Assembly: GCF_005860805.1 (NCBI RefSeq)
Contig: NZ_VCEJ01000002.1
Span: 1,720,375 to 1,784,374, forward strand
DNA: 64,000 nucleotides
Direction: 5' to 3'
DNA from: Dyadobacter luticola
Lineage (GTDB): Bacteria > Bacteroidota > Bacteroidia > Cytophagales > Spirosomataceae
Shown: positions 19,354-28,044 of the stretch, in pieces
How the letters are laid out: every line of letters starts with the position of its first letter
Numbering within the stretch: position 1 is the stretch's first letter
Notes under the pieces: model-generated
Told to the model about the DNA's origin: nothing
The model's database searches: none
What the model saw: only the letters and a program-made list of their open reading frames with translations
Made by a program: the position numbers and the translations under genes

Positions 19354-20058
19354 ATGAACAGTTTATCAAAAATTTCCCGGTTGGGAATAAGTGCAGTTTT
19401 TATGGGAGCGGCTATGTTTATGAGTAGTTGCTCGAAGGAGGAGGCGCAGGCGCCGGAGCCACGGATTGATCTTACATCAGATTTAAATGACCTTGATGGT
19501 AATGCAAAAATCAATGACCTTGCTCCCAGTATTCCCCAGACAGCGGGACTTGCTTGCAAAGGTTGCCAAGCTGTGGGCTGGACAAACTCAAATTGGAATG
19601 CAAACGTACCAACCGGCACTTCAACATCGACCAGCTTATGGGGTATAGCTCCGTGGATAAAGGCACTCCGAGGCAATGATGAAACCGCTTCATTTATTAC
19701 GACATCGGCAATCGAATATGCAGGCGGCGGGGCACGTTCATATGTTGATGCAACAATTAAGAATCTTACACCAGGCAAGACTTATGCTATCAATGTACTT
19801 ATATCGACAACCAAGACCTGGGATACTGATTATGTAAAGTCCGCCATTCTTACAATAACGCATTTCAACCTGGCTCCGGTAAATTACTTTGAAACGAATT
19901 TTCATGGTAAGACAGGTCAGTGGATACCACAAACAATAGTTTTTAAGGCCGTAGCTGATAAGGCAAAATTAGGGTTTGGTGTGAATGTGGCAGGAGCAAA
20001 TGTTACTGGCTATGCAAACATTTCAGTTGGGCCGAACGCAATTAAGCAGCTGGACTGA
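19354..20058 (+). CDS. Lipoprotein of unknown function
   Basis: A 234-residue protein with a lipoprotein signal ending MFMSSC (Cys near residue 27) and an acidic KEEAQAPEP linker. The mature part contains a CKGC pair (about 68-71) and is otherwise beta-rich, with YVDATIKNLTPGKTYAINVLISTTK resembling a fibronectin-type or jelly-roll strand pattern. The C terminus repeats Gly-Asn-Val strands (GFGVNVAGANVTGYANISVG). I do not recognise a family. AT-rich codon use relative to neighbours (many AAT, ATT and TAT codons) suggests a less conserved or acquired gene. A GC-rich hairpin follows. Confidence 0.65.
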   Translation: MNSLSKISRLGISAVFMGAAMFMSSCSKEEAQAPEPRIDLTSDLNDLDGNAKINDLAPSIPQTAGLACKGCQAVGWTNSNWNANVPTGTSTSTSLWGIAPWIKALRGNDETASFITTSAIEYAGGGARSYVDATIKNLTPGKTYAINVLISTTKTWDTDYVKSAILTITHFNLAPVNYFETNFHGKTGQWIPQTIVFKAVADKAKLGFGVNVAGANVTGYANISVGPNAIKQLD

Positions 20059-20092
20059 TTTAGCGCTTGAAACAAGGCTAGTATATTTATTG

Positions 20093-20125
20093 GAACCGGG
20101 CAACCTTGGAAGTCCGGTTCTTGTT
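20093..20125 (+). terminator. Probable terminator after the 19.4-20.1 kb lipoprotein gene
   Basis: Inverted repeat GAACCGG (20093-20099) and CCGGTTC (20114-20120), followed by TTGTT. The stem is only seven pairs and the T-run is broken, so the call is moderate. Confidence 0.5.
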
Positions 20126-20162
20126 AAAATCATCCTGGTGAAGTTAATCGTATTGTCCCTAC

Positions 20163-20885
20163 CTAATTCAAATTCAACCCCACAGTCAACCCCAAATAAG
20201 GCTTTCCCTGGTAAATCCAGTACTTCTTATTTGATTCCAGCAAATGATCCATGCCGAGGGCTAAACCGAAATTTAGTTTTTCGACTGCGGCCATGATGAC
20301 GAGGGCTTTGGACCAGATGAAGCCGTCGTATTCGACGTTAATGTTGTTTTGGGTTACCCAGGGATTCATGGGTGTGACGCCGATGCCGGTTGCGAAGCCG
20401 CCCGAAAGTCCGAGGTGGGTGATGTGCTGGCTTACCTGGCCGATTGGATTTTGGTTGTACGAAAGTTGGTAGGCGTCGCGGCGATAGCCGATGTAAATTG
20501 CACCGTTGAGGTGGTTGCTGAGCTGGGGCGAAAATGATCTGGTCGAAGGCCGGTACTTAAATGGCATCGTCAGCACATCCAGGTCGAAGGCACTTTTGCG
20601 GTAATTGCTCGACTCGATCTCCTTATCTCCTTTTCCGACGGCGTAAACGGTTGGTTTTAAACGTTCGGGCTGGGGTTTCAGCTGCTTCCAGCCTTTTTCG
20701 ACTTTGTAAACAAGGATCGAATCGCCATCATTCTTGACATATACCCGAGACTTTTTCCCTTGGGTTTTGGTTTGGTACAATCCGTCGGTCAACTTGTATT
20801 TCGGACTGTCTTTCAAAGCGTTGCAAGACATGAAAACAGTGGACAAGAACAAAAGCCATAGAAATCTATGCATTCTCCTGCCCAT
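20163..20885 (-). CDS. Outer-membrane lipoprotein-like protein of unknown function
   Basis: About 240 residues from the ATG at 20885 (MGRRMHRFLWLLFLSTVFMSC). An ATG at 20873 gives the same signal minus four residues. The lipobox is VFMSC. The first half has TDGLYQTKTQGKKSRVYVKNDGDSI, a modular beta region. The second half (LNGAIYIGYRRDAYQLSY, HLGLSGGFATGIG, VEYDGFIWSKALVIMAA, PYLGLTVGLNLN) alternates like amphipathic barrel strands. No family recognised. Its start overlaps the end of the iron-permease-family gene by about 20 bases, so the two are almost certainly one operon and translationally coupled. Confidence 0.7.
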   Translation of the reverse strand: MGRRMHRFLWLLFLSTVFMSCNALKDSPKYKLTDGLYQTKTQGKKSRVYVKNDGDSILVYKVEKGWKQLKPQPERLKPTVYAVGKGDKEIESSNYRKSAFDLDVLTMPFKYRPSTRSFSPQLSNHLNGAIYIGYRRDAYQLSYNQNPIGQVSQHITHLGLSGGFATGIGVTPMNPWVTQNNINVEYDGFIWSKALVIMAAVEKLNFGLALGMDHLLESNKKYWIYQGKPYLGLTVGLNLN

Positions 20886-21336
20886 TTTTTTCCCGCAGCT
20901 TTTGCTTGGCTTCCTGCAATCTTTCCGCACTATCGATGCTGTGAGAGCGGTGAATGTCATCATCCGCCTCTGACTCGTCGGAAAGTCGCTGGTAGAATTT
21001 GTGCAAAACATCTAGCTCAGCCTCTGACAAATCCTCAATGTCAACCATCCGGTTACTAGCGGACTTACTTGCCGCAATCAGCTCGTTGAGTTTCAGCTGA
21101 ATAGCTTTCGAATCTTTGTTTTGCGATTTTTGAATAATAAAAACCATCAGGAATGTGATGATGGTGGTACCGGTATTGATGACGAGCTGCCAGGTGTCGG
21201 AATAATGGAAGACGGGGCCGGTAACTCCCCATACAATAATGATCAAAAAGGCAGTGATGAATGCGACTGAACTGCCTGTCCAGCAGGTAATTTTGGTGGA
21301 AATATCCTCAAATATTTCGCTGACTTTCTTAGCCAT
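20866..21336 (-). CDS. Low-affinity iron permease family protein
   Basis: A 156-residue small inner-membrane protein. ITCWTGSSVAFITAFLIIIVWG and WQLVINTGTTIITFLMVFIIQ are two transmembrane helices joined by a short periplasmic loop, followed by QNKDSKAIQLKLNELI, a conserved cytosolic stretch of the family (named after yeast Fet4). The C-terminal 75 residues are acidic and predicted coiled coil. Bacterial members are rarely studied, and transport has not been shown for most, so the name may not give the substrate. First gene of a two-gene operon with the overlapping lipoprotein gene. Confidence 0.85.
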   Translation of the reverse strand: MAKKVSEIFEDISTKITCWTGSSVAFITAFLIIIVWGVTGPVFHYSDTWQLVINTGTTIITFLMVFIIQKSQNKDSKAIQLKLNELIAASKSASNRMVDIEDLSEAELDVLHKFYQRLSDESEADDDIHRSHSIDSAERLQEAKQKLREKNGQENA

Positions 21337-21575
21337 ATTTGTAGAGTGTAAAGATTATCCCTGATTCTCAAACTACGTGCCAGTTTTCTTTAAAAAAAAC
21401 AAGCAGAACTATTTTAATTGAAATTTAACTTAAAAATATGCCCTTTCCGGCCCGCAAATTACCCATACGCTACTTAAAAGAGACGCGCGCCACACTTTGA
21501 TTTCTGCATACATTTAACCATCTTCGGTTACAAATGTTTTATGCATTTTTCAACATTCAAAATCTCATTAAAGCC

Positions 21576-22094
21576 ATGAAATCCAGACAACTTCTACTCC
21601 TGATCTTGGTGACGGCAGGCTGTGTGACTATACCCGAATTTGGTGATGCACCGGCGATTTATTACAATGGTATTAGCCAGTCTACCGAGGTAGATGCGAG
21701 TGGCAAAAAAATTAAAGAGCGGGTAACCGTGATGATTGATTTTGAAGATGGTGATGGTGATCTGGGCGCTAGTCCCGAGGAATATTCCGACCCGGTATTC
21801 CGGGCGCGCTATGGCAACCGGGGAAATTATGAGCTGGTTACGGTAACGAGAGCGCTGGACGGCACCTGGTCGGAAAGAATAGCCGATGTGGATTCGGCCA
21901 AATGGATGCCGCTTTTAAAACCTACCAAAACCAAAGGCCCCATCAAAGGCAAGCTGGATTTCAACGCTTACTGGCCTTACGGAAACAGCACGCAGCCGAT
22001 TGAGATTAAATACAAAGTGAGGATCAGGGATAGGGCGCTGAATGTCAGCAACCAGATCGAAACCGACGTGATCACCGTACCCGGTTACCGGTAG
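21576..22094 (+). CDS. Small lipoprotein of unknown function
   Basis: A 172-residue protein from the ATG at 21576 (MKSRQLLLLILVTAGC; lipobox VTAGC). The frame is open 42 bases upstream, but the internal ATG gives the cleaner signal. The mature part has VTVMIDFEDGDGDLGASPEEY, an Asp-rich segment that could bind calcium and is common in Bacteroidota surface lipoproteins near TonB receptors, then a beta-rich domain ending VSNQIETDVITVPGYR. No family assigned. It is convergent with the glycan operon end at 22107, with no clear terminator between them. Confidence 0.7.
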   Translation: MKSRQLLLLILVTAGCVTIPEFGDAPAIYYNGISQSTEVDASGKKIKERVTVMIDFEDGDGDLGASPEEYSDPVFRARYGNRGNYELVTVTRALDGTWSERIADVDSAKWMPLLKPTKTKGPIKGKLDFNAYWPYGNSTQPIEIKYKVRIRDRALNVSNQIETDVITVPGYR

Positions 22095-22106
22095 TTTATT
22101 CAAAAA

Positions 22107-23219
22107 TCAACCCTCATTTGGGACAGGATCGAGGCCGTGATTCCTGAGCACGATCAGCCTGGACACAGCGGCGGCAATATCAGCTGGCTCCGGGTAAGGA
22201 ATTTCCTCCTGATATAACCAGCTGGCAACATCGCGGATAATCGGGTTGCGACTTTGAAGATGTTTGGGTACCGAAAATGGCAGGATTTCATGCGGACTTT
22301 GCCAGGGTGTGTGCTGCGGATTGGTTTGTGCGTATAAAACCACCACCGGCGTTTGCGTAGCAGCAGCAATGTGAATCGTAGAAGTATTGACCGACACCAC
22401 GCAGGCTGCATGCGCGACCACTTCAATAAAACCTCCCAAAGAAAACATTCCGGCCACATTAATGGCGTTTATCCCGATCCCGGCCGCAATGTGACCCGCC
22501 AGCTCCCTTTCCGAAGCCGAGCCTGAAATCAGCAAGGGAATGTTAAATCGTTCTTCGAGTAATTTGCCGGCCGCTATCCATAAATCAACCGGAAACCGGC
22601 GCTTTTCTTCGGATACTCCGGGGTGGAGGAGCAAAAAAGGTGTTTCCAGCCTGAGATGAAAAGGCGCCAGCTTCTCATGTACCAGTTTAAAATCCGCTAC
22701 ATTCCGCTTTAACCTGATGTGAATGTCAACCGGCTTGGCGCCCAATGCTTTAACCAGGTTCAGATCGCGGTCTACCTGGTGCAGGATCTGCTGGTAAGGT
22801 TCCGTATCGGGGAGCCAGGTAGTGAGCAGATCGTATGGATTTTCGCGTGAATAAGCCGCGCGGATGTTGACGCCAGCGATCGAAACGAGCATGGCGGCCG
22901 GTAGTGAACTTTGGCTGTAAACCGTAAAAATAATCGCTGCGTCAAAGTTGCGGGAGGCAATATCTGCGGCAAGTACCTGTAAATCGGGCGCATCTTCGGC
23001 AATACTTTTTACCCAGGGCAGCTCTGCAATGATCAGTTCGTCCACACAGTTGAGGTAAGGCGCTACCAGCGACCCGGCCTGCGAGGTAAGCAAAGTAATT
23101 TTGCTGCCAAAAGTATCCTTCAATGCACATAAGGCTGGTGAAGACATGAGTACGTCGCCCATATTGTCGGCTCTGATGCACAGCACATTACGCAAAGGTA
23201 TGCTATCAGATACTGTCAT
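22107..23219 (-). CDS. GT9-family glycosyltransferase (heptosyltransferase-like)
   Basis: A 370-residue GT-B enzyme from the ATG at 23219. NVLCIRADNMGDVLMSSPALCALK (about 12-35) is the GT9 N-terminal motif, LLLHPGVSEEKRRFP the central motif, and VSVNTSTIHIAAATQTPVVVLY the nucleotide-binding C-terminal motif. The family transfers heptose or related sugars from ADP-sugar onto lipopolysaccharide or other glycans on the cytosolic side. The start overlaps the HAD phosphatase gene by 14 bases. Last gene of the four-gene minus-strand operon. Confidence 0.88.
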   Translation of the reverse strand: MTVSDSIPLRNVLCIRADNMGDVLMSSPALCALKDTFGSKITLLTSQAGSLVAPYLNCVDELIIAELPWVKSIAEDAPDLQVLAADIASRNFDAAIIFTVYSQSSLPAAMLVSIAGVNIRAAYSRENPYDLLTTWLPDTEPYQQILHQVDRDLNLVKALGAKPVDIHIRLKRNVADFKLVHEKLAPFHLRLETPFLLLHPGVSEEKRRFPVDLWIAAGKLLEERFNIPLLISGSASERELAGHIAAGIGINAINVAGMFSLGGFIEVVAHAACVVSVNTSTIHIAAATQTPVVVLYAQTNPQHTPWQSPHEILPFSVPKHLQSRNPIIRDVASWLYQEEIPYPEPADIAAAVSRLIVLRNHGLDPVPNEG

Positions 23220-23784
23220 CGGATATGGTTTGACTGGTAATGTAATCCGCGGCATCGAGGAAAGAGCGGGTGGTGTAGTCCGGAACACGCGCAGGGCCTT
23301 CGAGCCACTCGGTTTCGTTTCCGTTGTCGATGAGCACCGTGCGGCAGCCCGCGCGGTTCCCCGCCTCCACATCATTGAGAATATCGCCGATCATCCACGA
23401 ATGTTCCAGGTCAATGTTCATTTCGCGGGCTGCACGGAGGAGCAGGCCTGGCTCCGGCTTCCGGCAGTCGCAGGCCAATGTTGACTCATTGGAAGGCGCG
23501 TGCGGACAGTAATAGAACCCCGCCAGTACCAACCCATTTTCAGCAAATTGGTCTTCAAAAAACCGGATCAGCGCGTCCAGCTCGGTTTGGGAAAACAGGC
23601 CCATCGCCAGCCCCGGCTGGTTGGAAACGATTACCAGCTGGTAACCATCGCCATGCAAAGTGCGCAGTCCCTCGAAAACATCTTCTTCGAAAACCACTTT
23701 TGCCGGGTCAGCATTATAAGGTTCGTCCCTGATAAGTGTCCCGTCTTTGTCGAGAAATACCGTTTTGTTAGCTTGTTGCTGCAT
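23206..23784 (-). CDS. HAD-IIIA phosphatase, GmhB-like
   Basis: A 192-residue HAD hydrolase: VFLDKDGTLI with nucleophile D12 and acid D14, VIVSNQPGLA (motif II Ser), RKPEPGLL (motif III Lys) and MIGDILNDVEAG (motif IV). YYCPHAPSN...ACDCRKP is the zinc-binding loop diagnostic of the D-glycero-D-manno-heptose-1,7-bisphosphate phosphatase group and histidinol-phosphatase relatives. With two GT9 enzymes in this locus, heptose-bisphosphate dephosphorylation on the way to an NDP-heptose is the best guess. No sedoheptulose isomerase or heptose kinase is in the window. It overlaps both neighbours (14 and 17 bases). Confidence 0.87.
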   Translation of the reverse strand: MQQQANKTVFLDKDGTLIRDEPYNADPAKVVFEEDVFEGLRTLHGDGYQLVIVSNQPGLAMGLFSQTELDALIRFFEDQFAENGLVLAGFYYCPHAPSNESTLACDCRKPEPGLLLRAAREMNIDLEHSWMIGDILNDVEAGNRAGCRTVLIDNGNETEWLEGPARVPDYTTRSFLDAADYITSQTISDDSI

Positions 23785-25099
23785 AAGTTAAAACGCTGCT
23801 TGGAAAATTGCTCCTGTTTTGGGTACCTGATTTATCCAGCATGATCAGATAAGTAGCAGGATGCGTTTTCACGCGGCTGCCGATGCGGTTGTAAAGCTGA
23901 TCAGCCTTTTTTGCTACAAAAGACCAGGTGAAGTACCTATTTACGCGTTTTAATGCATTTTCCCTTAATTGCCCATATTTTACCGGACATTTAATCCCTT
24001 CTAAAACCGCTTTTGCCAGCGCTTCCGGATCATGCGGCGGCACCAGAAAGCCTGTTTCTCCGTCGCGGACGGTGTATTTGATACCACCTACTGCCGAGCC
24101 GATCACTGGCGTACCGCAGGCCATCGCTTCCAGAGGCGTGATGCCAAAGGGTTCGTACCAGGGCGTGGAAATGAAAAAGTCGGCTGCCTGATAATAGTAT
24201 TTCAGCTGCTGGCGGTTTCGTCTTCCTGTAAACTCGATCTGAGGCAAAACACCGTCGGCTTCGGCGATATTTTTCAATCTTTTAAATTCTGCATCTTTCT
24301 CAAAATCAGGCGCATCGTCGGGACCACCTACTACCAGCAGCCGCAGCTTTGGAATGTGTTTCAGATAGCGCAGCGCGCGGATCACATTGTCGATACCCTT
24401 TCTCGGCACAATCCTGCCCAGCTGTAAAAGTACGAGTTCGTCCTCTGCCAATCCCAGCCGTTTCCGGGCTTTCGGCCTCGCCAGCGGATGAAATTCGTCG
24501 GCGCTAAAACCGCAGGGAATGATGGTAATGCGCGACGGATCGGCTTGGTAATGTTCGATCAGGTCGTCGCGGTCCTGCGGACATTCTGCAATGATATAAT
24601 CTGCATCTTCCACGATCATCTGCTCAATATCGAGCCGGGTGACAGGAAATGCATCCTTTTCTTTCTGGTGGATCATCCTGATTTTTCCCAAAGCATGGAA
24701 TGTGATCACATAAGGAACGCCCAAAGCTTCTTTGATCCGCGACGCAACCAGCCCCGACATAAAGAAATTGGCATGGACCAGTTCATAAGAATTACCCAGG
24801 TTTTTGATAAACCGGATCATGTTTTCGGAAAACTCATCCATAAAACCCAGCAGCTGCTCTTTGGGTACTTCCTGCGCAGGGCCGGCGGCTACATGCACGA
24901 CGCGGATACCTGGCAACCATTGTACGATCTCCGGCAGGTCCTCGCTGTCGCGGCGCGTAAAAATGTCGATGATATAACCCAGGCGCGCGAGTGATTTGCA
25001 GATTTCCGCTACATATACATTCTGACCGCCACTGTCTACGCCGCCTAAAACGGCCAGCGGAGAGGCGTGTTCGCTAATGAATGCTATTTTCCTTTTCAT
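23768..25099 (-). CDS. GT4-family glycosyltransferase, sucrose-synthase/MshA-like
   Basis: A 443-residue GT-B enzyme from the ATG at 25099 (MKRKIAFISEHASPLAVLGG). GGVDSGGQNVYVAEICKSLA is the acceptor-side motif of the sucrose-phosphate-synthase-like GT4 group. LLQLGRIVPRKGIDNVIRA begins the C-terminal Rossmann domain. WYEPFGITPLEAMACGTPVI holds the E-x7-E catalytic pair for the donor sugar. The frame is open to 25225, but that part overlaps the next gene and does not look coding. It starts 26 bases inside the preceding gene and ends 17 bases inside the phosphatase gene. Confidence 0.9.
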   Translation of the reverse strand: MKRKIAFISEHASPLAVLGGVDSGGQNVYVAEICKSLARLGYIIDIFTRRDSEDLPEIVQWLPGIRVVHVAAGPAQEVPKEQLLGFMDEFSENMIRFIKNLGNSYELVHANFFMSGLVASRIKEALGVPYVITFHALGKIRMIHQKEKDAFPVTRLDIEQMIVEDADYIIAECPQDRDDLIEHYQADPSRITIIPCGFSADEFHPLARPKARKRLGLAEDELVLLQLGRIVPRKGIDNVIRALRYLKHIPKLRLLVVGGPDDAPDFEKDAEFKRLKNIAEADGVLPQIEFTGRRNRQQLKYYYQAADFFISTPWYEPFGITPLEAMACGTPVIGSAVGGIKYTVRDGETGFLVPPHDPEALAKAVLEGIKCPVKYGQLRENALKRVNRYFTWSFVAKKADQLYNRIGSRVKTHPATYLIMLDKSGTQNRSNFPSSVLTYAATS

Positions 25100-26069
25100 G
25101 ATGGTTAAGTTGAATAGTTTGTCTGAAAGTGTTTTCCCAATCGGCTGCAAACCGGCTGATATTGAATTTTTCCATCGCCACTTCCCTCGCTCCCTCGCCC
25201 AGCTTGCGCGCCTGTGCGGCATCATTGATCAGCGCATTCATGCCCGTGATCAGTTTTTCAATATTGGTATCGATAATCCCATTTTCTCCGTTTTTGATCA
25301 CCGTCACATATTCCGTGGTCGCCAGTGCGACGATCGGCATACCCGTCATCATCGCTTCGCAGACAGCCAGACCAAAACTGGTATAGCGGATCGGGTTGAA
25401 GAAAAACCGGTAACGACTGATAAATTCCGGCAGCTGCGGATTGAGCACCTCTCCCAGCCCGCCCGAATCCGTGGTACCCATCCCGATCAGGTCCAGCGGC
25501 ACGTGCTTGCGCACCTCGTCGAAAACATCCCAGCCGGTAATGCGTCCCCGCTGCTCAATGTGGTTGATCACCACAATACCTCTTGGAATATCACCCTGGT
25601 AATGCACCGGCGGAATGCAGACGCCATGCTCGATGACGCGCACATTGCGGCTGCCGCCATTGTCCCACATCAGCTTGTTGAAATGCGTGACATGCACCAT
25701 CGTCACTGCCGGGTCGGTTACTACGTGGCGGGTGTTGGTGGGGTGGCGCTCCGGCGTGTTATGCTCGACGTAGATTTTCGGCAGCGATTTTTGCCTGTCG
25801 GACAAAACTTCATGCTGATCGATAAGATAATTGCGCTCCGATTGGAAAAGAATACAGTCAAATTCCATGTCACGGAGGTCGGCCACATCCACTTCGATCA
25901 CATTATTGCCAAACGGAAATGTTTCGCCGCGGCCGTAGTAGCCTTCGGTCTTGGTACCATTTACAGGAATGAAAATATCATAAGTGCCTTGGGATAAATA
26001 AAATAGATAACTGCCGTGAATATGCCAGGTGAAAATTCTCAACCGGCCCTGACTGCTTATTCCGCTCAT
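25074..26069 (-). CDS. GT4-like glycosyltransferase, first gene of the minus-strand glycan operon
   Basis: A 331-residue GT-B protein without signal peptide. The N domain has IFTWHIHGSYLFYLSQG, FDCILFQSERNY and KIYVEHNTPERHPTNTRH. The C domain has TSFGLAVCEAMMTGMPIVALA with an E-x7-type donor site, and YVTVIKNGENGIIDT, as in GT4 enzymes. The protein is shorter than usual (about 330 instead of 370-420) and the donor domain is compact. As promoter-proximal gene of the operon it is divergent from the carbamoyltransferase, sharing a 259-base upstream region with it. Sugar and acceptor cannot be predicted. Confidence 0.85.
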   Translation of the reverse strand: MSGISSQGRLRIFTWHIHGSYLFYLSQGTYDIFIPVNGTKTEGYYGRGETFPFGNNVIEVDVADLRDMEFDCILFQSERNYLIDQHEVLSDRQKSLPKIYVEHNTPERHPTNTRHVVTDPAVTMVHVTHFNKLMWDNGGSRNVRVIEHGVCIPPVHYQGDIPRGIVVINHIEQRGRITGWDVFDEVRKHVPLDLIGMGTTDSGGLGEVLNPQLPEFISRYRFFFNPIRYTSFGLAVCEAMMTGMPIVALATTEYVTVIKNGENGIIDTNIEKLITGMNALINDAAQARKLGEGAREVAMEKFNISRFAADWENTFRQTIQLNHHEKENSIH

Positions 26070-26239
26070 GTAATGTTAACGTTAGTTAGAATCGCGGGCG
26101 GCTTGTCAAAAACGGTGCCATCCGGAGAAACGCTTCTCTGACCGACAGACTTTTAGCTAAACACGACAGAAGTGAGGCTATTGGGTAAAGTTTTCAAGGA
26201 AGAATGTCCACACCGGGCAAAGAAGCATTCACATTCCAT

Positions 26240-26267
26240 TTTAATAAGATGCTAATCCGGCTCTAAG
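26240..26267 (+). promoter_or_regulatory. 11-bp-phased direct repeats upstream of the carbamoyltransferase operon
   Basis: Three TCTAAT-like hexamers, TTTAAT (26240), GCTAAT (26251) and TCTAAG (26262), start exactly 11 bases apart. The same motif, in four better copies with the same 11-base period, occurs at 51127-51165. Direct repeats with one-turn spacing are typical sites for tandem-binding OmpR/PhoB-type regulators. They lie about 60-90 bases before the ATG at 26329. Confidence 0.45.
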
Positions 26268-26274
26268 GGTTACC

Positions 26275-26290
26275 TGGCATGATAGTTGTC
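26275..26290 (+). promoter_or_regulatory. Possible sigma-54-type promoter (imperfect)
   Basis: TGGCATG-ATAG-TTGTC resembles the sigma-54 -24/-12 consensus TGGCACG-N4-TTGCW, with the correct spacing, 38 bases before the carbamoyltransferase ATG. The -12 GC is GT here, a substitution that often weakens such promoters, so this is only a candidate. Confidence 0.2.
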
Positions 26291-26328
26291 CGGCTGCCGC
26301 CGGCACTTCAAATAATGATCATTTGCTT

Positions 26329-28044
26329 ATGTATATTCTCGGAATTAATGCAGCTTTCCACGATACTGCTGCGGCCCTGGTAAAAGACGGACGTATCATC
26401 GCAGCCGCCGAAGAAGAACGTTTTACCCACATTAAGCACGGCAAGCGGCCGGTGCCTTTTTCAACCTGGGAACTCCCCTTTCATGCCATCGATTACTGTC
26501 TTAAAACCGCAGGGATCAGTTTGAAAGATGTGGACCACATTGCTTATTCCTTCGACCCGGAAGGTGTTTCGCAAGGATCGGTGTACGAGAGTCCGCTGGA
26601 CGAAGACCTGGGCACTTTGGTAGAAACCAATGTCTATAATGGCTGGGATACCTTGTTTTTGAATTATATCAAAAAATCACCCGAGCAGCTCCGCGACGGT
26701 TATCCGCACCATTTGCAAAAAAGACTGGCCAATGGCGGCGACATTGCCGGTAAATGGTCTTTTGTCAACCACCACATTGCCCATGCCGCAAGCGCATTTT
26801 TCCCGTCGCCCTACTCAGAAGCTGCCGTGCTTACCTTGGATGGCCGCGGTGAAAAAGCCACTACCGGTTATTTTTTAGGTAAAAATAATGAGCTGACGCA
26901 GCTCGCGACGGTAGATATGCCGCATTCTCTTGGGATGCTGTATGAAAAAATGACGACCTACCTGGGCTTCCTGCATTCATCAGACGAATACAAAGTGATG
27001 GCGCTGGCTTCTTACGGAAAACCGGTTTACCTTGAAGACTTCCGCTCGATCATCCAAGTGGGTGAAGACGGCCAGTATACCATTGAAGACTTTGATCCCG
27101 AGCAGCTCTGGGGACCGGGCCGGACCAAGGAAGATCCTTTCGAGCAGCTGCACCACGACATTGCACATTCGCTTCAAAAAGCACTGGAAGAAACCGTTTT
27201 GAAACTGGCACACTGGCTGCACGCACAAACCGGCTCCGAAAATCTGGTGATGGCTGGTGGCGTGGCGTTGAACTGTGTGATGAATGCAGTGATCCGGGAT
27301 AATGGGCCTTTCAAAAATGTGTGGGTGCAACCCGCAGCCGGTGATGCAGGCACTGCCCTGGGCGCCGCGCAGTGGCTGGACGTCCAGTTGAACGCTACCT
27401 CAAACGATATGCGCTATACGCAGCCGATGGACCATGTGTACTGGGGACCGGAATATACCGATGATGAAATAGAGAAATTCATGATCTGGGCAAAAACGCC
27501 GTACAAGCGCCTGACCAACATTGCGAAGGAAACCGCCGAGATCCTGGCGCAGGATAAGGTGATTGCCTGGTACCAAGGACGCATGGAATTTGGCCCGCGC
27601 TCGCTGGGCGCCCGCTCGATCCTCGCCTCGCCTATCCACCCCGACATGCAGGCCCGGCTGAATGATATTAAAGACCGGGAGGATTTCAGACCGGTAGCGC
27701 CCGTGGTGCTCGAAGAAGCTGCCAATGATTGGTTTGAACGTGCTAATGTTTCGCCATTTATGCTTTTTGTATACCCGGTGAGGGACGAGAAAGCGGACCA
27801 GATTCCGGCCGTGCGACATACCGACGGTACTGCGAGGGTGCAGACTGTCAATCGCGACCAGCACCCACTTTATTACGACCTGATCACGGAATTTAATGCA
27901 CTGACCGGCGTTCCGGTGCTTGTCAATACTTCTTTCAACACCCGCGGCGAGCCGATTGTATGTTCGCCCCGCGACGCAATCGAATGCTTCTGGACTTCCC
28001 CTTTTGATGCACTCATTATCAATTCATTCATTTTGGAAAAATAA
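26329..28044 (+). CDS. NodU/CmcH-type carbamoyltransferase
   Basis: A 571-residue cytosolic enzyme transferring the carbamoyl group of carbamoyl phosphate, via carbamoyl-adenylate, onto a sugar or natural-product hydroxyl. Start is the ATG at 26329 (MYILGINAAFHDTAAALVKDG), although a TTG lies six bases upstream. Family motifs: AAAEEERFTHIKHG, VNHHIAHAASAFFPSPY (metal-binding His residues), LTLDGRGE, MAGGVALNCVMN, MEFGPRSLGARSILASP, and VNTSFNTRGEPIVCSP in the YrdC-like carbamoyl-adenylate domain. All are intact and the length is normal. It shares an operon with GT2 and GT9 genes: its stop overlaps the next ATG (TAATG). This implies carbamoylation of the glycan assembled by the locus. Confidence 0.93.
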   Translation: MYILGINAAFHDTAAALVKDGRIIAAAEEERFTHIKHGKRPVPFSTWELPFHAIDYCLKTAGISLKDVDHIAYSFDPEGVSQGSVYESPLDEDLGTLVETNVYNGWDTLFLNYIKKSPEQLRDGYPHHLQKRLANGGDIAGKWSFVNHHIAHAASAFFPSPYSEAAVLTLDGRGEKATTGYFLGKNNELTQLATVDMPHSLGMLYEKMTTYLGFLHSSDEYKVMALASYGKPVYLEDFRSIIQVGEDGQYTIEDFDPEQLWGPGRTKEDPFEQLHHDIAHSLQKALEETVLKLAHWLHAQTGSENLVMAGGVALNCVMNAVIRDNGPFKNVWVQPAAGDAGTALGAAQWLDVQLNATSNDMRYTQPMDHVYWGPEYTDDEIEKFMIWAKTPYKRLTNIAKETAEILAQDKVIAWYQGRMEFGPRSLGARSILASPIHPDMQARLNDIKDREDFRPVAPVVLEEAANDWFERANVSPFMLFVYPVRDEKADQIPAVRHTDGTARVQTVNRDQHPLYYDLITEFNALTGVPVLVNTSFNTRGEPIVCSPRDAIECFWTSPFDALIINSFILEK

